Shown: positions 1-8,110, numbered from the stretch's first letter. The stretch: DNA of 33,773 bases from Lewinellaceae bacterium (GCA_020636445.1 JACJXV010000043.1:1-33773); one strand, 5' to 3'. Notes: generated from the sequence alone by a model not told the origin. Program-made: numbers and translations.

Positions 1-1
1 C

Positions 2-38
2 AAAAGAGCCATCCCGAATTTCGAAATGGCTCTTTTTT
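2..38. terminator. Hairpin terminator at the end of the isc operon
   Basis: An 11-bp perfect stem (aaaagagccat at 2-12, atggctctttt at 26-36) encloses a 13-nt loop. The plus strand runs into six T's (33-38). The minus strand has four T's before the window edge, so it can act in both directions. It lies 20 bp beyond the iscA stop on the minus strand and most likely ends isc transcription. Confidence 0.8.
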
Positions 39-57
39 AACAAGCAAAGGGTGCGTA

Positions 58-384
58 TCAGACTGCGAAACTCTCCCCACAACCGCAGGTACGCGCAGCA
101 TTGGGGTTATTGAAGTAAAATCCTTTCCCGTTCAAGCCACCACTGAATTCCAGGGTAGTATTGCACAGGTAGAGGAAACTCTTCAGGTCAGTCACGATTT
201 TAACGCCATTATCTTCGAAGACCTGGTCGTTGGGCCGCGACTCGTTATCGAAATCCATTTGATAAGTCAGCCCCGAGCATCCGCCACTAGTGACAGAAAC
301 CCGCACGAAAAAATCATCTCCGAATCCTTCGGACTGTCTGATTTCACCGATTTTGGCTTTCGCACTTTCTGCAACAAATAACAT
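58..384 (-). CDS. iscA: Fe-S cluster assembly A-type carrier (IscA/HesB family)
   Basis: This is a 108-residue A-type iron-sulfur carrier, which in the cytoplasm takes up Fe-S clusters from the scaffold and passes them to apo-enzymes. The three conserved ligand cysteines are present: C36 in a GGCSGL motif, and C100 and C102 in the C-terminal CGCGES motif. Length is normal for the family. The ATG at 384 gives the expected N-terminus just before the first conserved helix. It is the last gene of the minus-strand run iscS-iscU-iscA, but 136 bp of heptamer repeats separate it from iscU, so it may be partly uncoupled. The exact paralogue (IscA, ErpA or SufA type) cannot be decided from sequence alone. 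Confidence 0.93.
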   Translation of the reverse strand: MLFVAESAKAKIGEIRQSEGFGDDFFVRVSVTSGGCSGLTYQMDFDNESRPNDQVFEDNGVKIVTDLKSFLYLCNTTLEFSGGLNGKGFYFNNPNAARTCGCGESFAV

Positions 385-396
385 AGTTAGAAATTT

Positions 397-516
397 GGTA
401 TCTGGTATTTGGTATCTGGCATCTGGTGCCTGGTATCTGGTGTCTGGTATTAAGTAACTTAACCAGTAACCAGAAATTTACCCGCCTCTGGCGGGCCAGA
501 AACCAGTAACCAGTAA
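397..516. repeat. Heptamer repeat array with GC palindrome, between iscA and iscU
   Basis: Eight consecutive 7-bp units (ggtatct, ggtattt, ggcatct, ggtgcct, ggtgtct and similar) fill 397-452. Reverse-oriented ccagtaa/ccagaaa units follow around 462-477 and again at 496-516. Between them is the palindrome cccgcctctggcggg (481-495). The array stops 4 bp before the iscU stop codon. Confidence 0.85.
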
Positions 517-520
517 CTAC

Positions 521-934
521 TTAGTGGCTCTTAGCGGTTTCTTCAACCGGCATGCCATTTTTGGTCTTGTAGTCGGCAATGGCGCCGCGGATGGCATCTT
601 CAGCCAGTACCGAGCAGTGAATTTTCACCGGAGGCAAGGCCAATTCTTCCACGATGTCCATGTTGTCAATCTGCAGGGCAGCATCGATGGTTTTGCCTTT
701 AAGCCATTCAGTTGCCAACGACGAGGAAGCGATCGCCGAGCCGCAGCCAAAGGTTTTGAACTTGGCATCCACAATCGTCTGGGATTCCGGATCCACTTCA
801 ATTTGCAGGCGCATTACATCGCCGCATTCAGGAGCACCAACTAATCCGGTACCTACATTTTTGCTACCCTTATCAAGCGTTCCTACGTTACGTGGATTCT
901 TGAAATGTTCGAGAACTTTATCAGAATAAGCCAT
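521..934 (-). CDS. iscU: Fe-S cluster scaffold protein IscU
   Basis: IscU is the scaffold on which the [2Fe-2S] cluster is built from sulfur delivered by IscS. From the ATG at 934 the protein has 137 residues with all assembly ligands: C37 and D39 in ECGDVM, C64 in FGCGSA, and H106-C107 in KIHCSVL. These match the E. coli spacing almost exactly. A TTG six bases upstream would add Met-Thr; I prefer the ATG because it starts the canonical AYSDKVLEHFKNPRNVG sequence. It lies 47 bp downstream of iscS. The PPVKIHC segment is the region that in other bacteria contacts the HscA chaperone, but no hscA or hscB is in view. Confidence 0.97.
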   Translation of the reverse strand: MAYSDKVLEHFKNPRNVGTLDKGSKNVGTGLVGAPECGDVMRLQIEVDPESQTIVDAKFKTFGCGSAIASSSLATEWLKGKTIDAALQIDNMDIVEELALPPVKIHCSVLAEDAIRGAIADYKTKNGMPVEETAKSH

Positions 935-981
935 GGTCAAGCTGTTTATTTATGTTAGTAAAAATAGGTGTTTGCTAAAAA

Positions 982-2208
982 TTAGTGTTCTGACCACTCG
1001 ATGGTCGACAGGTCAATCCCTTCCTTATACATTTCCCAGATAGGGCTCAGGTCACGCATGTGATTAACACCAGCGACCAGTTTCTGGATTGTATAGTCGA
1101 TATCTTCATCCGTGGTAAAGCGGCCAAGGCTAAACCGGATAGAAGAGTGTGCCAGTTCGTCACCTAAGCCAAGAGCTACCAGCACGTAAGAAGGCTCCAG
1201 CGAAGCAGAAGTACAGGCAGAACCCGAAGACACGGCAATGTTCTGGTTGAAGGTCATCATCAGGCCTTCCCCTTCAACGTGCTTAAAGGAGATATTGGTT
1301 ACATGCGGCATCCTGTGCTCACGGTTACCATTGACATAAGCTTCTTCCAGTTGCGTCGTCAGTGCCAACTCGAGTTTATCCCGCAGTTGGCTAAGACGCT
1401 CTGCGTCCTGGGCCATTTCCAGGCGGGCAATTTCTGCAGCCTTACCAAAACCTACGATTCCCGGAACGTTGAGCGTGCCCGAGCGCATTCCGCGCTCATG
1501 ACCGCCACCGTCCATTTGAGAAGTTACTTTAACCCGTGGTGACTTGCGGCTTACATACAGGGCACCAACTCCTTTGGGGCCGTACATCTTATGGCTGGTG
1601 AAGGCCATCAGGTGAACACCCACTTCTTTGGGGTTTACCGGAATTTTACCTACGGCCTGGGTAGCATCGCTCATCAACAAAACACCATGACGGGCACAAA
1701 TATCACCGATTTCTTTCATCGGCTGGATTACGCCCGTTTCGTTATTTGCCCACATGATGGATACCAGAATGGTATTGGACTTGATAGCTGCTTCCAATTC
1801 GGCCAAATCAATCAAGCCATCGCGGTTAACGTTCAGGTACGTAATTTCTGCACCCTGACGCTCCAGCTTGTCACAGGTATCCAGCACCGCTTTGTGCTCC
1901 GTTTTCACGGTGATAATGTGATTGCCCTTGCTGCGGTACATTTCAAATACCCCTTTGATTGCCAGGTTATCTGATTCAGTAGCTCCCGAGGTGAAAATAA
2001 TTTCCTTGGGATCTACCTGGATCAATGCGGCAATTTGCTGGCGGGCATAATCAACACCTTCTTCAGCTTCCCAACCAAAAGGGTGGTTTCGGCTGGCGGC
2101 GTTACCCGGCATTTGGTGAAAATAGGGAATCATCGCTTCCACCACCCGTGGGTCGGTAGGCGTGGTAGCGTTATTATCGAGGTATACCCGTTTAGTATCC
2201 ATCGTCAT
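982..2208 (-). CDS. iscS: Cysteine desulfurase IscS
   Basis: This class-V aminotransferase-fold PLP enzyme releases sulfur from L-cysteine as a persulfide for IscU and other acceptors. The 408-residue protein opens with the typical VYLDNNATTP. It carries the PLP-binding lysine K207 in TSHKMYGPKG and the mobile active-site cysteine C332 in SSGSACTSASLEPSYVL, the long-loop group I pattern. Length matches IscS (about 404). Two in-frame ATGs at 2208 and 2202 are equally acceptable starts. It is the first gene of the isc operon. No iscR regulator is adjacent, and a Bacteroidota-type -7 element lies about 46 bp upstream. Confidence 0.97.
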   Translation of the reverse strand: MTMDTKRVYLDNNATTPTDPRVVEAMIPYFHQMPGNAASRNHPFGWEAEEGVDYARQQIAALIQVDPKEIIFTSGATESDNLAIKGVFEMYRSKGNHIITVKTEHKAVLDTCDKLERQGAEITYLNVNRDGLIDLAELEAAIKSNTILVSIMWANNETGVIQPMKEIGDICARHGVLLMSDATQAVGKIPVNPKEVGVHLMAFTSHKMYGPKGVGALYVSRKSPRVKVTSQMDGGGHERGMRSGTLNVPGIVGFGKAAEIARLEMAQDAERLSQLRDKLELALTTQLEEAYVNGNREHRMPHVTNISFKHVEGEGLMMTFNQNIAVSSGSACTSASLEPSYVLVALGLGDELAHSSIRFSLGRFTTDEDIDYTIQKLVAGVNHMRDLSPIWEMYKEGIDLSTIEWSEH

Positions 2209-2253
2209 TGGTTAAGTTTATTTAGATTGAGTCTAATCTTAAGAATTCGATTA

Positions 2254-2261
2254 CAAAGATA
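2254..2261 (-). promoter_or_regulatory. Putative -7 element (TATCTTTG) for the isc operon
   Basis: On the minus strand this reads TATCTTTG, an exact match to the Bacteroidota sigma-factor -7 consensus TAnnTTTG, 45 bp before the iscS ATG. TTG triplets lie upstream, but none sits at a clearly ideal -33 distance, so the call rests on the -7 match and its position. Confidence 0.45.
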
Positions 2262-2381
2262 ACGAATAGCCCGCAAAAAAGTTTCCAAAAAATCGCAAAT
2301 GATAGCATATGGCTGTAAATTCACAGCACCGGAGGTGATTTATCATCCGGAAATGATTGTTAACGTTTGATATTTTTGCTT

Positions 2382-3548
2382 ATGGCTGGTGCAATTTTTC
2401 CTGAGTTTCCCCCGATCTCCAAAGTGGAATGGCTGGCCCGGCTCGAAAAGGACCTTAAGGGAAAGCCCTGGGAGGATTTACTTTGGCACCTCGAGGATGA
2501 TATCACTATTGCCCCTGCCTATTTCCCCGAAGACAGGCCGGTTGACCGTTCCGCACTGGGCCGAACGGCACAGGGGTCGCACTGGGAAATAGCGGAATCT
2601 TATGAAGTCGAAGGCGATATTGCCCAGGCGAACGCCCAAGCCCTGGAAGGGTTACAAGGGGGTGTTGAGGCCCCTCTTTTCCTGCTCAAGCGCCATATCA
2701 GCGAACAGCAATTGGAGCAGTTACTGAACGGCATTAACCTGGATGCCATCAGCCTGAACATCGCTGAATTTTATGCTGAAAAAGAACCTTTAAAGCTCCT
2801 GGAATCGTTTTGCCGAATCGCCAATAAGCGCAGTTCACAACCGCAGGCATTACAGGGCTCAATCGATTTTGATCCCCTCCTCGACTGGAATGAGCCTCCA
2901 CTGGATGATCTGGTGCGTGCCCTGCATTTGGTGGAAGCAGAACTGCCCCGGTTTAAAATCCTGCAAATTAATGGCCGCTACTACCATGCTGGCCCTCAGG
3001 AAGCTGCCCGGGAATTAGGGTACACCATCGCCCAGGGGAGTGAATACCTGGCTCGCTTACTGGAGCATGGCATCAGCCCCGAACACGCTAATCGATACCT
3101 GCAATTCTCAGTAGCCGTTTCATCCAGCTATTTTGTGGCCATTGCTAAATTACGCGCCCTGCGCATCCTCTGGAATAACGTCCTCCGGGGGTATGGCATA
3201 ACCAACCCGGCTCCCACTGAAATCGTGGTTCATTTAGCGAAAGAAACGCAGGATGAAAACCCCAATACGAACATGATTCGCGCCACGACACAGGCGATGT
3301 CGGCCATCATTGGCGGAGCGGATCGCCTGTATGTCCTTCCCGCTAATGCAGCCCTCAAAGAGCCCAGCACCTCTTTTTCCCGGCGCATCGCCCGCAACGT
3401 GCAACACCTGCTGCGGTTCGAGAGCCACCTCCATGCCGTCACCGATCCTGCCGCGGGCAGCTACTACATCGAACAACTGACCGATGCTTTAGCGACTAAG
3501 GCCTGGGCCCTTTTCCAGGAACTGGAAGAAAAAGGGGAGTTTAAGTAA
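2382..3548 (+). CDS. mutA: Methylmalonyl-CoA mutase small subunit, C-terminally short
   Basis: This resembles the non-catalytic small (beta) subunit of adenosylcobalamin-dependent methylmalonyl-CoA mutase, which pairs with MutB to interconvert methylmalonyl-CoA and succinyl-CoA. From the ATG at 2382 it has 388 residues. The N-terminus (FPPISKVEWLARLEKDLKG) and the barrel-end motif TDPAAGSYYIEQLT (about residues 358-371) are clear. The ORF stops soon after, at EELEEKGEFK, whereas relatives of this subunit continue with a further C-terminal segment. The stop is followed within 20 bp by a repeat array, which suggests a lost 3' end. No mutB or meaB is nearby. A TTG at 2367 would add five residues but is a weaker start. 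The family is confident; whether the gene is functional is open. Confidence 0.85.
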   Translation: MAGAIFPEFPPISKVEWLARLEKDLKGKPWEDLLWHLEDDITIAPAYFPEDRPVDRSALGRTAQGSHWEIAESYEVEGDIAQANAQALEGLQGGVEAPLFLLKRHISEQQLEQLLNGINLDAISLNIAEFYAEKEPLKLLESFCRIANKRSSQPQALQGSIDFDPLLDWNEPPLDDLVRALHLVEAELPRFKILQINGRYYHAGPQEAARELGYTIAQGSEYLARLLEHGISPEHANRYLQFSVAVSSSYFVAIAKLRALRILWNNVLRGYGITNPAPTEIVVHLAKETQDENPNTNMIRATTQAMSAIIGGADRLYVLPANAALKEPSTSFSRRIARNVQHLLRFESHLHAVTDPAAGSYYIEQLTDALATKAWALFQELEEKGEFK

Positions 3549-3566
3549 AGAACAGAAGGAGACTGG

Positions 3567-3677
3567 CCCGCCTGAGGCGGGTGAATTTCTGGTTTCTGGT
3601 TTTTTACCCGCCGAAGCCCTCCATAGGCGGACAAGCTTGGCGTAGGCGGGCTGGTTTCTCGTTTCTCGTTTCTGATT
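3567..3677. repeat. Composite intergenic repeat after mutA
   Basis: It contains the palindrome cccgcctgaggcggg (3567-3581), two ttctggt heptamers (3587-3600), a GC-rich segment at 3607-3651, and three gtttctc/gtttctg heptamers (3654-3674). Bases 3621-3650 are identical to 6756-6785. The repeat fills the gap between the convergent mutA and AI-2E permease genes. Confidence 0.8.
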
Positions 3678-3685
3678 TCCAAAAA

Positions 3686-4801
3686 TCACACCCCCGAGTC
3701 TTTCATTTGCCGGGTAAGTTTCTGGACAATTTTAAACTGCTGGAAAAACTCCTTGGCCAGTACCCGCAAAATGGTATAAACTGGAATGGCTAAAATCATG
3801 CCGGTTATTCCCTGCAGGTTTGCACCGATCAGCACTACAATAAAAATTTCCAGGGGGTGAGCCATTACGCTGGTGGAAAAAATATAGGGCTGCAAGAGGT
3901 AGTTATCCAACATTTGCATGCCGCCAAAGACAACCATTACCTTAATTAGTAAAGGGACCATCTGGTTGTAAAACTCCAAATCAAGGTTAGAGGAAATCGT
4001 TATAAAAACACCGAACGCCGCGCCTAATAGGGGGCCCAGGTAGGGAATCAGATTCATTACTGCAGCAAAAAAACCGATGAGGAGGGCGTTTTTCACCCCT
4101 AAAATGCCTAAAAGTAAACTGACGAAAATGGTAATAACCGTCATCTGTAAAAGCAATCCACTGAAGTACCGCGATAGCATGAACACAGAATCATCGATAG
4201 CCTCTCGGGTCTGACCTTCAAAACGGGTAGGTACCAGGCTGAGGATAAAATCCGAAAACATTCCTTGCTCCCGCAAAAAGAAAAAAGTGATAAAAATGAC
4301 CGAAAAAAGACCAATCACAATATTACCGGCAGCAGCGATAAAATCGGTGAGTACACTCCCAATCTTTGCCGGCTCAAAACGCCCCGACAATGCAGATTTT
4401 ACCAAATCCTCCAGCGTTCCCTGTTCCAGTGTCAATCCATGGTTATTTAACCATAGCACCATTTGTTCGTAGGGTTCTTCCAGGGCCTGGGCGATCGAAG
4501 CATAATCAACGTTGGCCAGGTTACCCGCCTGTTCCAGCACTACAGGCACAAACAACAGCAGTAACCCGACACTAACGATGAAAAACGAAATCATCGTCAT
4601 CACGGCCGCCAGATTCACCCCAACCTGCCATTTGTACAGGCGAATTTTTTGAAAAAGGCGCATCAGTGGGGCTCCCATCAAGGACAGCACCCAGGCGATC
4701 AATACATACGAAACGATATTGCTGAAGCGGTAAATCAGAAAAGCCACCAGAGCCAGAGATAAGCCGATAGCTGCATAGCGGGTCCAGGAGGTGTTTTGCA
4801 T
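3686..4801 (-). CDS. AI-2E family transporter (TqsA/YdiK/PerM-like permease)
   Basis: This 371-residue inner-membrane protein has the family plan: two N-terminal membrane helices (about 8-50), a third around 60-90, a soluble middle region of about 60 residues (YASIAQALEEPYEQ onward), then four or five helices. The C-terminal half carries family-typical segments such as the GFFAAVMNLIPYLGPLLGA motif and a final IPVYTILRVLAKEFF stretch. Members have been linked to autoinducer-2 efflux, sodium or proton antiport, or osmolyte export, so a substrate cannot be named. It lies 73 bp downstream of the GDSL esterase on the same strand and may share its transcript. The ATG at 4801 starts directly before the first helix. 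Confidence 0.9.
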   Translation of the reverse strand: MQNTSWTRYAAIGLSLALVAFLIYRFSNIVSYVLIAWVLSLMGAPLMRLFQKIRLYKWQVGVNLAAVMTMISFFIVSVGLLLLFVPVVLEQAGNLANVDYASIAQALEEPYEQMVLWLNNHGLTLEQGTLEDLVKSALSGRFEPAKIGSVLTDFIAAAGNIVIGLFSVIFITFFFLREQGMFSDFILSLVPTRFEGQTREAIDDSVFMLSRYFSGLLLQMTVITIFVSLLLGILGVKNALLIGFFAAVMNLIPYLGPLLGAAFGVFITISSNLDLEFYNQMVPLLIKVMVVFGGMQMLDNYLLQPYIFSTSVMAHPLEIFIVVLIGANLQGITGMILAIPVYTILRVLAKEFFQQFKIVQKLTRQMKDSGV

Positions 4802-4874
4802 GGCGTTTATTTAGGAAGCTAATTTACAGAAATTCTGGAGCGGTCGCTCCCTAAGTACTGCAATTCATATAATA

Positions 4875-5546
4875 CTAGCCCCGCTGCAGAAGAGCTGTCA
4901 GCAAAGGCCACAACTGTGCAGCGATGGCCTGATAACCCGCTGCATTGGGATGTATGCCATCTGGCAGGAGCGCCTCGGCGGGCAAATCTTGCAGAATAGA
5001 AGGAACCAGTGTAACATTGAAAGTTGTCGCCAGCTTTTGGTATACCATCGGCCAGGCCGGGTTTATCGCCTCCCATGGGATATCGGAAGGTACGAAGCCG
5101 ATCAGCAACACCCTCACCTGCGGGTTAACCGATTGGACCCGCTTCAGTATTGCCGCTAATTCATCGTAGGTGCTATCGGGTGGATATCCCTGCAAGGCAT
5201 CATTAATCCCCAGCTCCAGCACCAGAATATCCGGAATCGTTGTGAGCAGGTAAGGCAGCCGTTGCCGGCCGCCACTACTGGTCTCCCCGCTTATTCCGGC
5301 ATTAAGGATGTCAACCTGATAATTAGCCTGATCCAGGCGCTCTCGCAGCAGACTGGGAAACCCTAGCAGCGGGTCTTCTAGTCCATAACCCGCCGTCAGA
5401 CTATTCCCCAAAAAAAGGATTCGTACGGGAGGGGAACTTATTTCCGGGTCCATGCCTGATTCTTTTGTGGGGTTAGGGCGACAACTGCTCAACAACAGGA
5501 GAACAACCAAACACCAAACCCCAGCTTTTTTAAGCGGATTACTCAT
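4875..5546 (-). CDS. GDSL/SGNH-family lipoprotein esterase (TesA-like arylesterase)
   Basis: This 223-residue SGNH hydrolase has the nucleophile serine S49 in FLGNSLTAGYG (block I), LELGINDALQG (block III, GxND) and D196/H199 in PDGIHPNAAGY (block V), so the Ser-Asp-His triad and oxyanion residues are complete. The N-terminus is a lipoprotein signal with lipobox LLSSC (Cys22), which places it in the periplasm attached to a membrane. Closest in layout to TesA-type acyl-CoA thioesterase/arylesterase enzymes; the natural ester substrate is unknown. Its ATG overlaps the queG stop by four bases (ATGA), so translation is probably coupled to queG. Confidence 0.92.
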   Translation of the reverse strand: MSNPLKKAGVWCLVVLLLLSSCRPNPTKESGMDPEISSPPVRILFLGNSLTAGYGLEDPLLGFPSLLRERLDQANYQVDILNAGISGETSSGGRQRLPYLLTTIPDILVLELGINDALQGYPPDSTYDELAAILKRVQSVNPQVRVLLIGFVPSDIPWEAINPAWPMVYQKLATTFNVTLVPSILQDLPAEALLPDGIHPNAAGYQAIAAQLWPLLTALLQRG

Positions 5547-6490
5547 AAGGGATCTTCTTTGTCGCCCGCAATAAATTGAATATTTCGTTGTAGCCCGCTG
5601 AATTTGGTACGCTTAACTGCCGATTTACGGAAAACCCGTTGAAACACCTCCTCGGTTAGTTCTACCCAATCCTGCCGACGCATGCCCAATAGTTCTGCCG
5701 AAGGCATAAAGGCAGGTTCTTCATGAGGTTCCGCAAAGCGGTTCCACGGACAAACCTCCTGACAGATATCACAGCCAAACATCCAGTTTTCCATTTTCCC
5801 CTGGAATTCCGCAGGAATAGCATCCCGCAGCTCAATGGTCAGGTAAGAAATACACTTACGGGCATCTAATTGGTAACCATTCTGGGCAATCGCATCCGTG
5901 GGACAGGCATCAATGCACCGCCGACAGGTCCCACAATAGTCGTGCATGGGGCTGTCGTAGGTAAACTCCACGTCAAGGATTAACTCAGCCAGAAAAAAGT
6001 AAGATCCTTTGCGCGGATTAATGAGCAGCGTGTTCTTACCCATCCATCCCAGTCCGGCACGTACGGCCCAATCGCGCTCCATCACCGGAGCAGAGTCCAC
6101 GAAGCACCGGCCATTGACCGCACCGATTTCCTGTTGGATCACGGCCAGTAGCGTTTTGAGTTTATCCTTGATCACCCAGTGATAATCCTCCCCATAGGCA
6201 TAGCGGGATATACGGGGTGCCTGGGGGTCCACCTGCCTGGCTGGAGAATAGTAGTTATAAATGAGGCTCACCACCGACTTAGCCCCGGGCACCAATTCCC
6301 GGGGGTCAACCCGTTTATCAAAATGATTGGCCAGGTATTGCATCGTCCCATGCTGGCCCTGATTAAGCCAGGATTCCAGCCGGCGGGCTTCTTCATCAAG
6401 ATGCGTAGCCCGGGCAAATCCCACGAGCCCGAAACCCAGCTCCCGGGCGGCCTGGCGAACCAATTGCGTATAACGGGCTGTATCTTGCAT
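5543..6490 (-). CDS. queG: Epoxyqueuosine reductase QueG
   Basis: QueG is a cobalamin- and [4Fe-4S]-dependent enzyme that performs the last step of queuosine synthesis, reducing epoxyqueuosine in the wobble position of certain tRNAs. The protein carries the doubled ferredoxin-type clusters: CGTCRRCIDACPTDAI and, further on, CDICQEVCPWNRF. The GWMGKNTLLINPRKGSYFFLAEL segment is also typical. I start it at the ATG at 6490 (315 residues, beginning MQDTARYTQLVRQAARELGFG). The frame stays open upstream to 6709, but that extension translates intergenic heptamer repeats and is spurious. The stop overlaps the esterase start by four bases. Confidence 0.95.
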   Translation of the reverse strand: MQDTARYTQLVRQAARELGFGLVGFARATHLDEEARRLESWLNQGQHGTMQYLANHFDKRVDPRELVPGAKSVVSLIYNYYSPARQVDPQAPRISRYAYGEDYHWVIKDKLKTLLAVIQQEIGAVNGRCFVDSAPVMERDWAVRAGLGWMGKNTLLINPRKGSYFFLAELILDVEFTYDSPMHDYCGTCRRCIDACPTDAIAQNGYQLDARKCISYLTIELRDAIPAEFQGKMENWMFGCDICQEVCPWNRFAEPHEEPAFMPSAELLGMRRQDWVELTEEVFQRVFRKSAVKRTKFSGLQRNIQFIAGDKEDPL

Positions 6491-6555
6491 CAAGCTGAGG
6501 GAATTAAAGACGTAAAATAACCTAAGTACTGCGTCAATTAAGCATTTAATGGCAA

Positions 6556-6642
6556 ACCCAACCATAGGCGGGCTGGTATCTGGTATCTGGTATTTTACCC
6601 GCCTCAGGCGGGCTGGTGTCTGGTGTCTGGTATCTGGTGTCT
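6556..6642. repeat. Composite heptamer repeat upstream of queG
   Basis: Units ggtatct, ggtatct, ggtattt (6575-6595) are followed by the palindrome cccgcctcaggcggg (6598-6612) and then ggtgtct, ggtgtct, ggtatct, ggtgtct (6615-6642). The 7-bp phase is maintained within each run. Confidence 0.85.
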
Positions 6643-6755
6643 GGTTTTGGTCCCTTAGCTTAGTCGAAGGGTTGGTTATTCGTTGAACGCGACTCCTTCT
6701 CCTCACCAATTTCTGATTTCTGACTCCGACTTCATCGGAGCAAGTTTCTCATCCG

Positions 6756-6785
6756 CCATAGGCGGACAAGCTTGGCGTAGGCGGG
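6756..6785. repeat. 30-bp dispersed repeat, second copy
   Basis: These 30 bases are identical in sequence and orientation to 3621-3650. The segment is GC-rich, contains the palindrome caagcttg in its middle and ends in a GGCGGG block, as in the other composite repeats of this window. Confidence 0.85.
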
Positions 6786-7067
6786 GCTGCTCACAATATC
6801 GCTTAATTGACCACAATACGCCCATTAAAATAGTGATTTTCCGGTATTCCCCCATGTGGTGGTTTTCGGTATAAACTGACAAAGATCATATTCTCTGCAT
6901 GACGCTGGTCATCCATTCCAGCCTTTGGATAGCCTTAATTTAGAACCATAAACGGGGAAAGCGAAAATCTTCGGATTAGCCGACAGTAAGGCGCCAATTT
7001 TACGTAGCAATTTTCACTTTCTCTTATTGTCGGTTCGCTCTGGCAACAGAGTATAAAACTTACCACT

Positions 7068-8009
7068 ATGTTGTTGACCAATTTAACATTCTCCTCAAGC
7101 CAACTATTGTTGGCTCTGGCAACACTGGTAGTAGTGGTACTGGCTATCATTTATTTTGGTCGCCGTCACTTCTCCAAGGTTTCCAACCTGGATCTCACCA
7201 CGAAGTACAAGGGCAAGCACTGGGCTTCTCCCCTGACCGCCCGGAACAAGTATCCCGATGTGGATGTATTCAAGATGCAACCCTACTTTTTCCGCCTGGG
7301 GTTAATCGGGGCGCTGGCACTAACGCTGGCTGCCTTTAACTGGACCTCTATGGAAAAAAAGCAAAAGGCTGAAAATTACGACTTTGTCCTGGATGTGGAC
7401 GTTGAAATCGATATTCCACGGAGTGCCGAACCGCCGCCACCGCCGCCACCACCGCCACCTCCGTTAATCCAGGAAGTACCGGAAGGCTTGGTGCTTGAAG
7501 AGGACGAAGTGGAATTCGTCGACCAATCGGTGGAAGCTAATACAGAAATTGAAGCCCCTCCGGTGATGGCCCAGAACACCAAAAAGGATGTTCCACCGCC
7601 ACCACCGCCACCGCCGATGCGCCGCGATGAGGCTAAGGAAATCTTTATGGTGGTTGAGGAAATGCCACGCTTCCCTGGTTGTGAGGACAAAAAAACAGAA
7701 GCTGAACGTAAAGCCTGTTCCGAGCAAACACTCATGGCCTTCGTTTATGACAACATCCGCTATCCGGCTATTGCCCGGGAAAATGGTATCAGCGGCACCG
7801 TCGTCGTCAGTTTCGTAGTCAATCAGGACGGTCGGGTTTCCGACATTGAAACCGTCCGGGATATTGGCGGCGGATGTGGGGAAGAAGCTGCCCGGATTGT
7901 TGAACTGATGAACAGCATGGCTAAACCCTGGATCCCCGGGAAACAACGGGGACGCGCGGTACGCGTTAAGTTCACCATGCCCATTCGCTTCAAATTACAA
8001 TACAATTAA
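7068..8009 (+). CDS. TonB-like energy transducer
   Basis: A TonB-type protein couples the inner-membrane proton gradient (through ExbB/ExbD) to outer-membrane transporters. The 313 residues show hydrophobic segments at about 10-30 and 72-92, two periplasmic polyproline tracts (P122-132, eleven prolines; P176-183, eight), and a C-terminal TonB domain from about 222. That domain carries YPAIARENGISGTVVVSFVV and ends with the beta-strand RGRAVRVKFTMPIRFKL. The motif MPRFPGCE and the downstream Cys pairing pattern are common in Bacteroidota TonB proteins. It is monocistronic, ending in a strong terminator at 8075. No exbB, exbD or TonB-dependent receptor is adjacent, so its receptor is unknown. 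Two N-terminal hydrophobic segments instead of one is a variation on the classical plan. Confidence 0.9.
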   Translation: MLLTNLTFSSSQLLLALATLVVVVLAIIYFGRRHFSKVSNLDLTTKYKGKHWASPLTARNKYPDVDVFKMQPYFFRLGLIGALALTLAAFNWTSMEKKQKAENYDFVLDVDVEIDIPRSAEPPPPPPPPPPPLIQEVPEGLVLEEDEVEFVDQSVEANTEIEAPPVMAQNTKKDVPPPPPPPPMRRDEAKEIFMVVEEMPRFPGCEDKKTEAERKACSEQTLMAFVYDNIRYPAIARENGISGTVVVSFVVNQDGRVSDIETVRDIGGGCGEEAARIVELMNSMAKPWIPGKQRGRAVRVKFTMPIRFKLQYN

Positions 8010-8074
8010 AGCGTACGCCAATTTATAGATAGTAAGCTATTCTTATTTCGTTGTGAATGTAAAATTGGCTATAG

Positions 8075-8110
8075 GTATCAGACCGGCACTCGTCGGTCTG
8101 ATACTATTTT
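8075..8110 (+). terminator. Rho-independent terminator of the TonB-like gene
   Basis: A perfect 11-bp stem (gtatcagaccg at 8075-8085, cggtctgatac at 8094-8104) with an 8-nt loop is followed by TATTTTT. It lies 66 bp after the tonB-like stop and before the convergent uvrD stop. The minus strand has no good T tract, so it acts on the plus strand. Confidence 0.87.

Larger units (their letters stand above)
6491..7067. other. 577-bp intergenic region between divergent queG and tonB-like gene
   Basis: No convincing gene. It holds the composite heptamer/palindrome repeat at 6556-6642, two atttctg heptamers (6709-6722), a small hairpin ctccga/tcggag (6724-6740), and the GC-rich dispersed repeat copy ending at 6785. 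From about 6790 to 7067 the sequence is ordinary and A/T-rich and must contain the promoter of the TonB-like gene. I could not identify a clear -33/-7 pair. Confidence 0.6.

Noticed and set aside
397..516. Short regular repeats as a possible CRISPR array
   Set aside because: Units are 7 bp and contiguous with no spacers, and no cas gene is in the window.
2270..2381. Possible cobalamin riboswitch before the mutase gene
   Set aside because: I see only a short ccgga/tccgg pairing and no B12-box-like core; the mutA leader is too short for a full aptamer.
3540..3600. Frameshift restoring the mutA C-terminus
   Set aside because: None of the plus-strand frames after the stop continues with sequence like a mutase tail; they translate the repeat array.
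7376..7735. Gly-rich minus-strand open frame opposite the TonB-like gene
   Set aside because: The glycine runs are simply the antisense of the polyproline codons.
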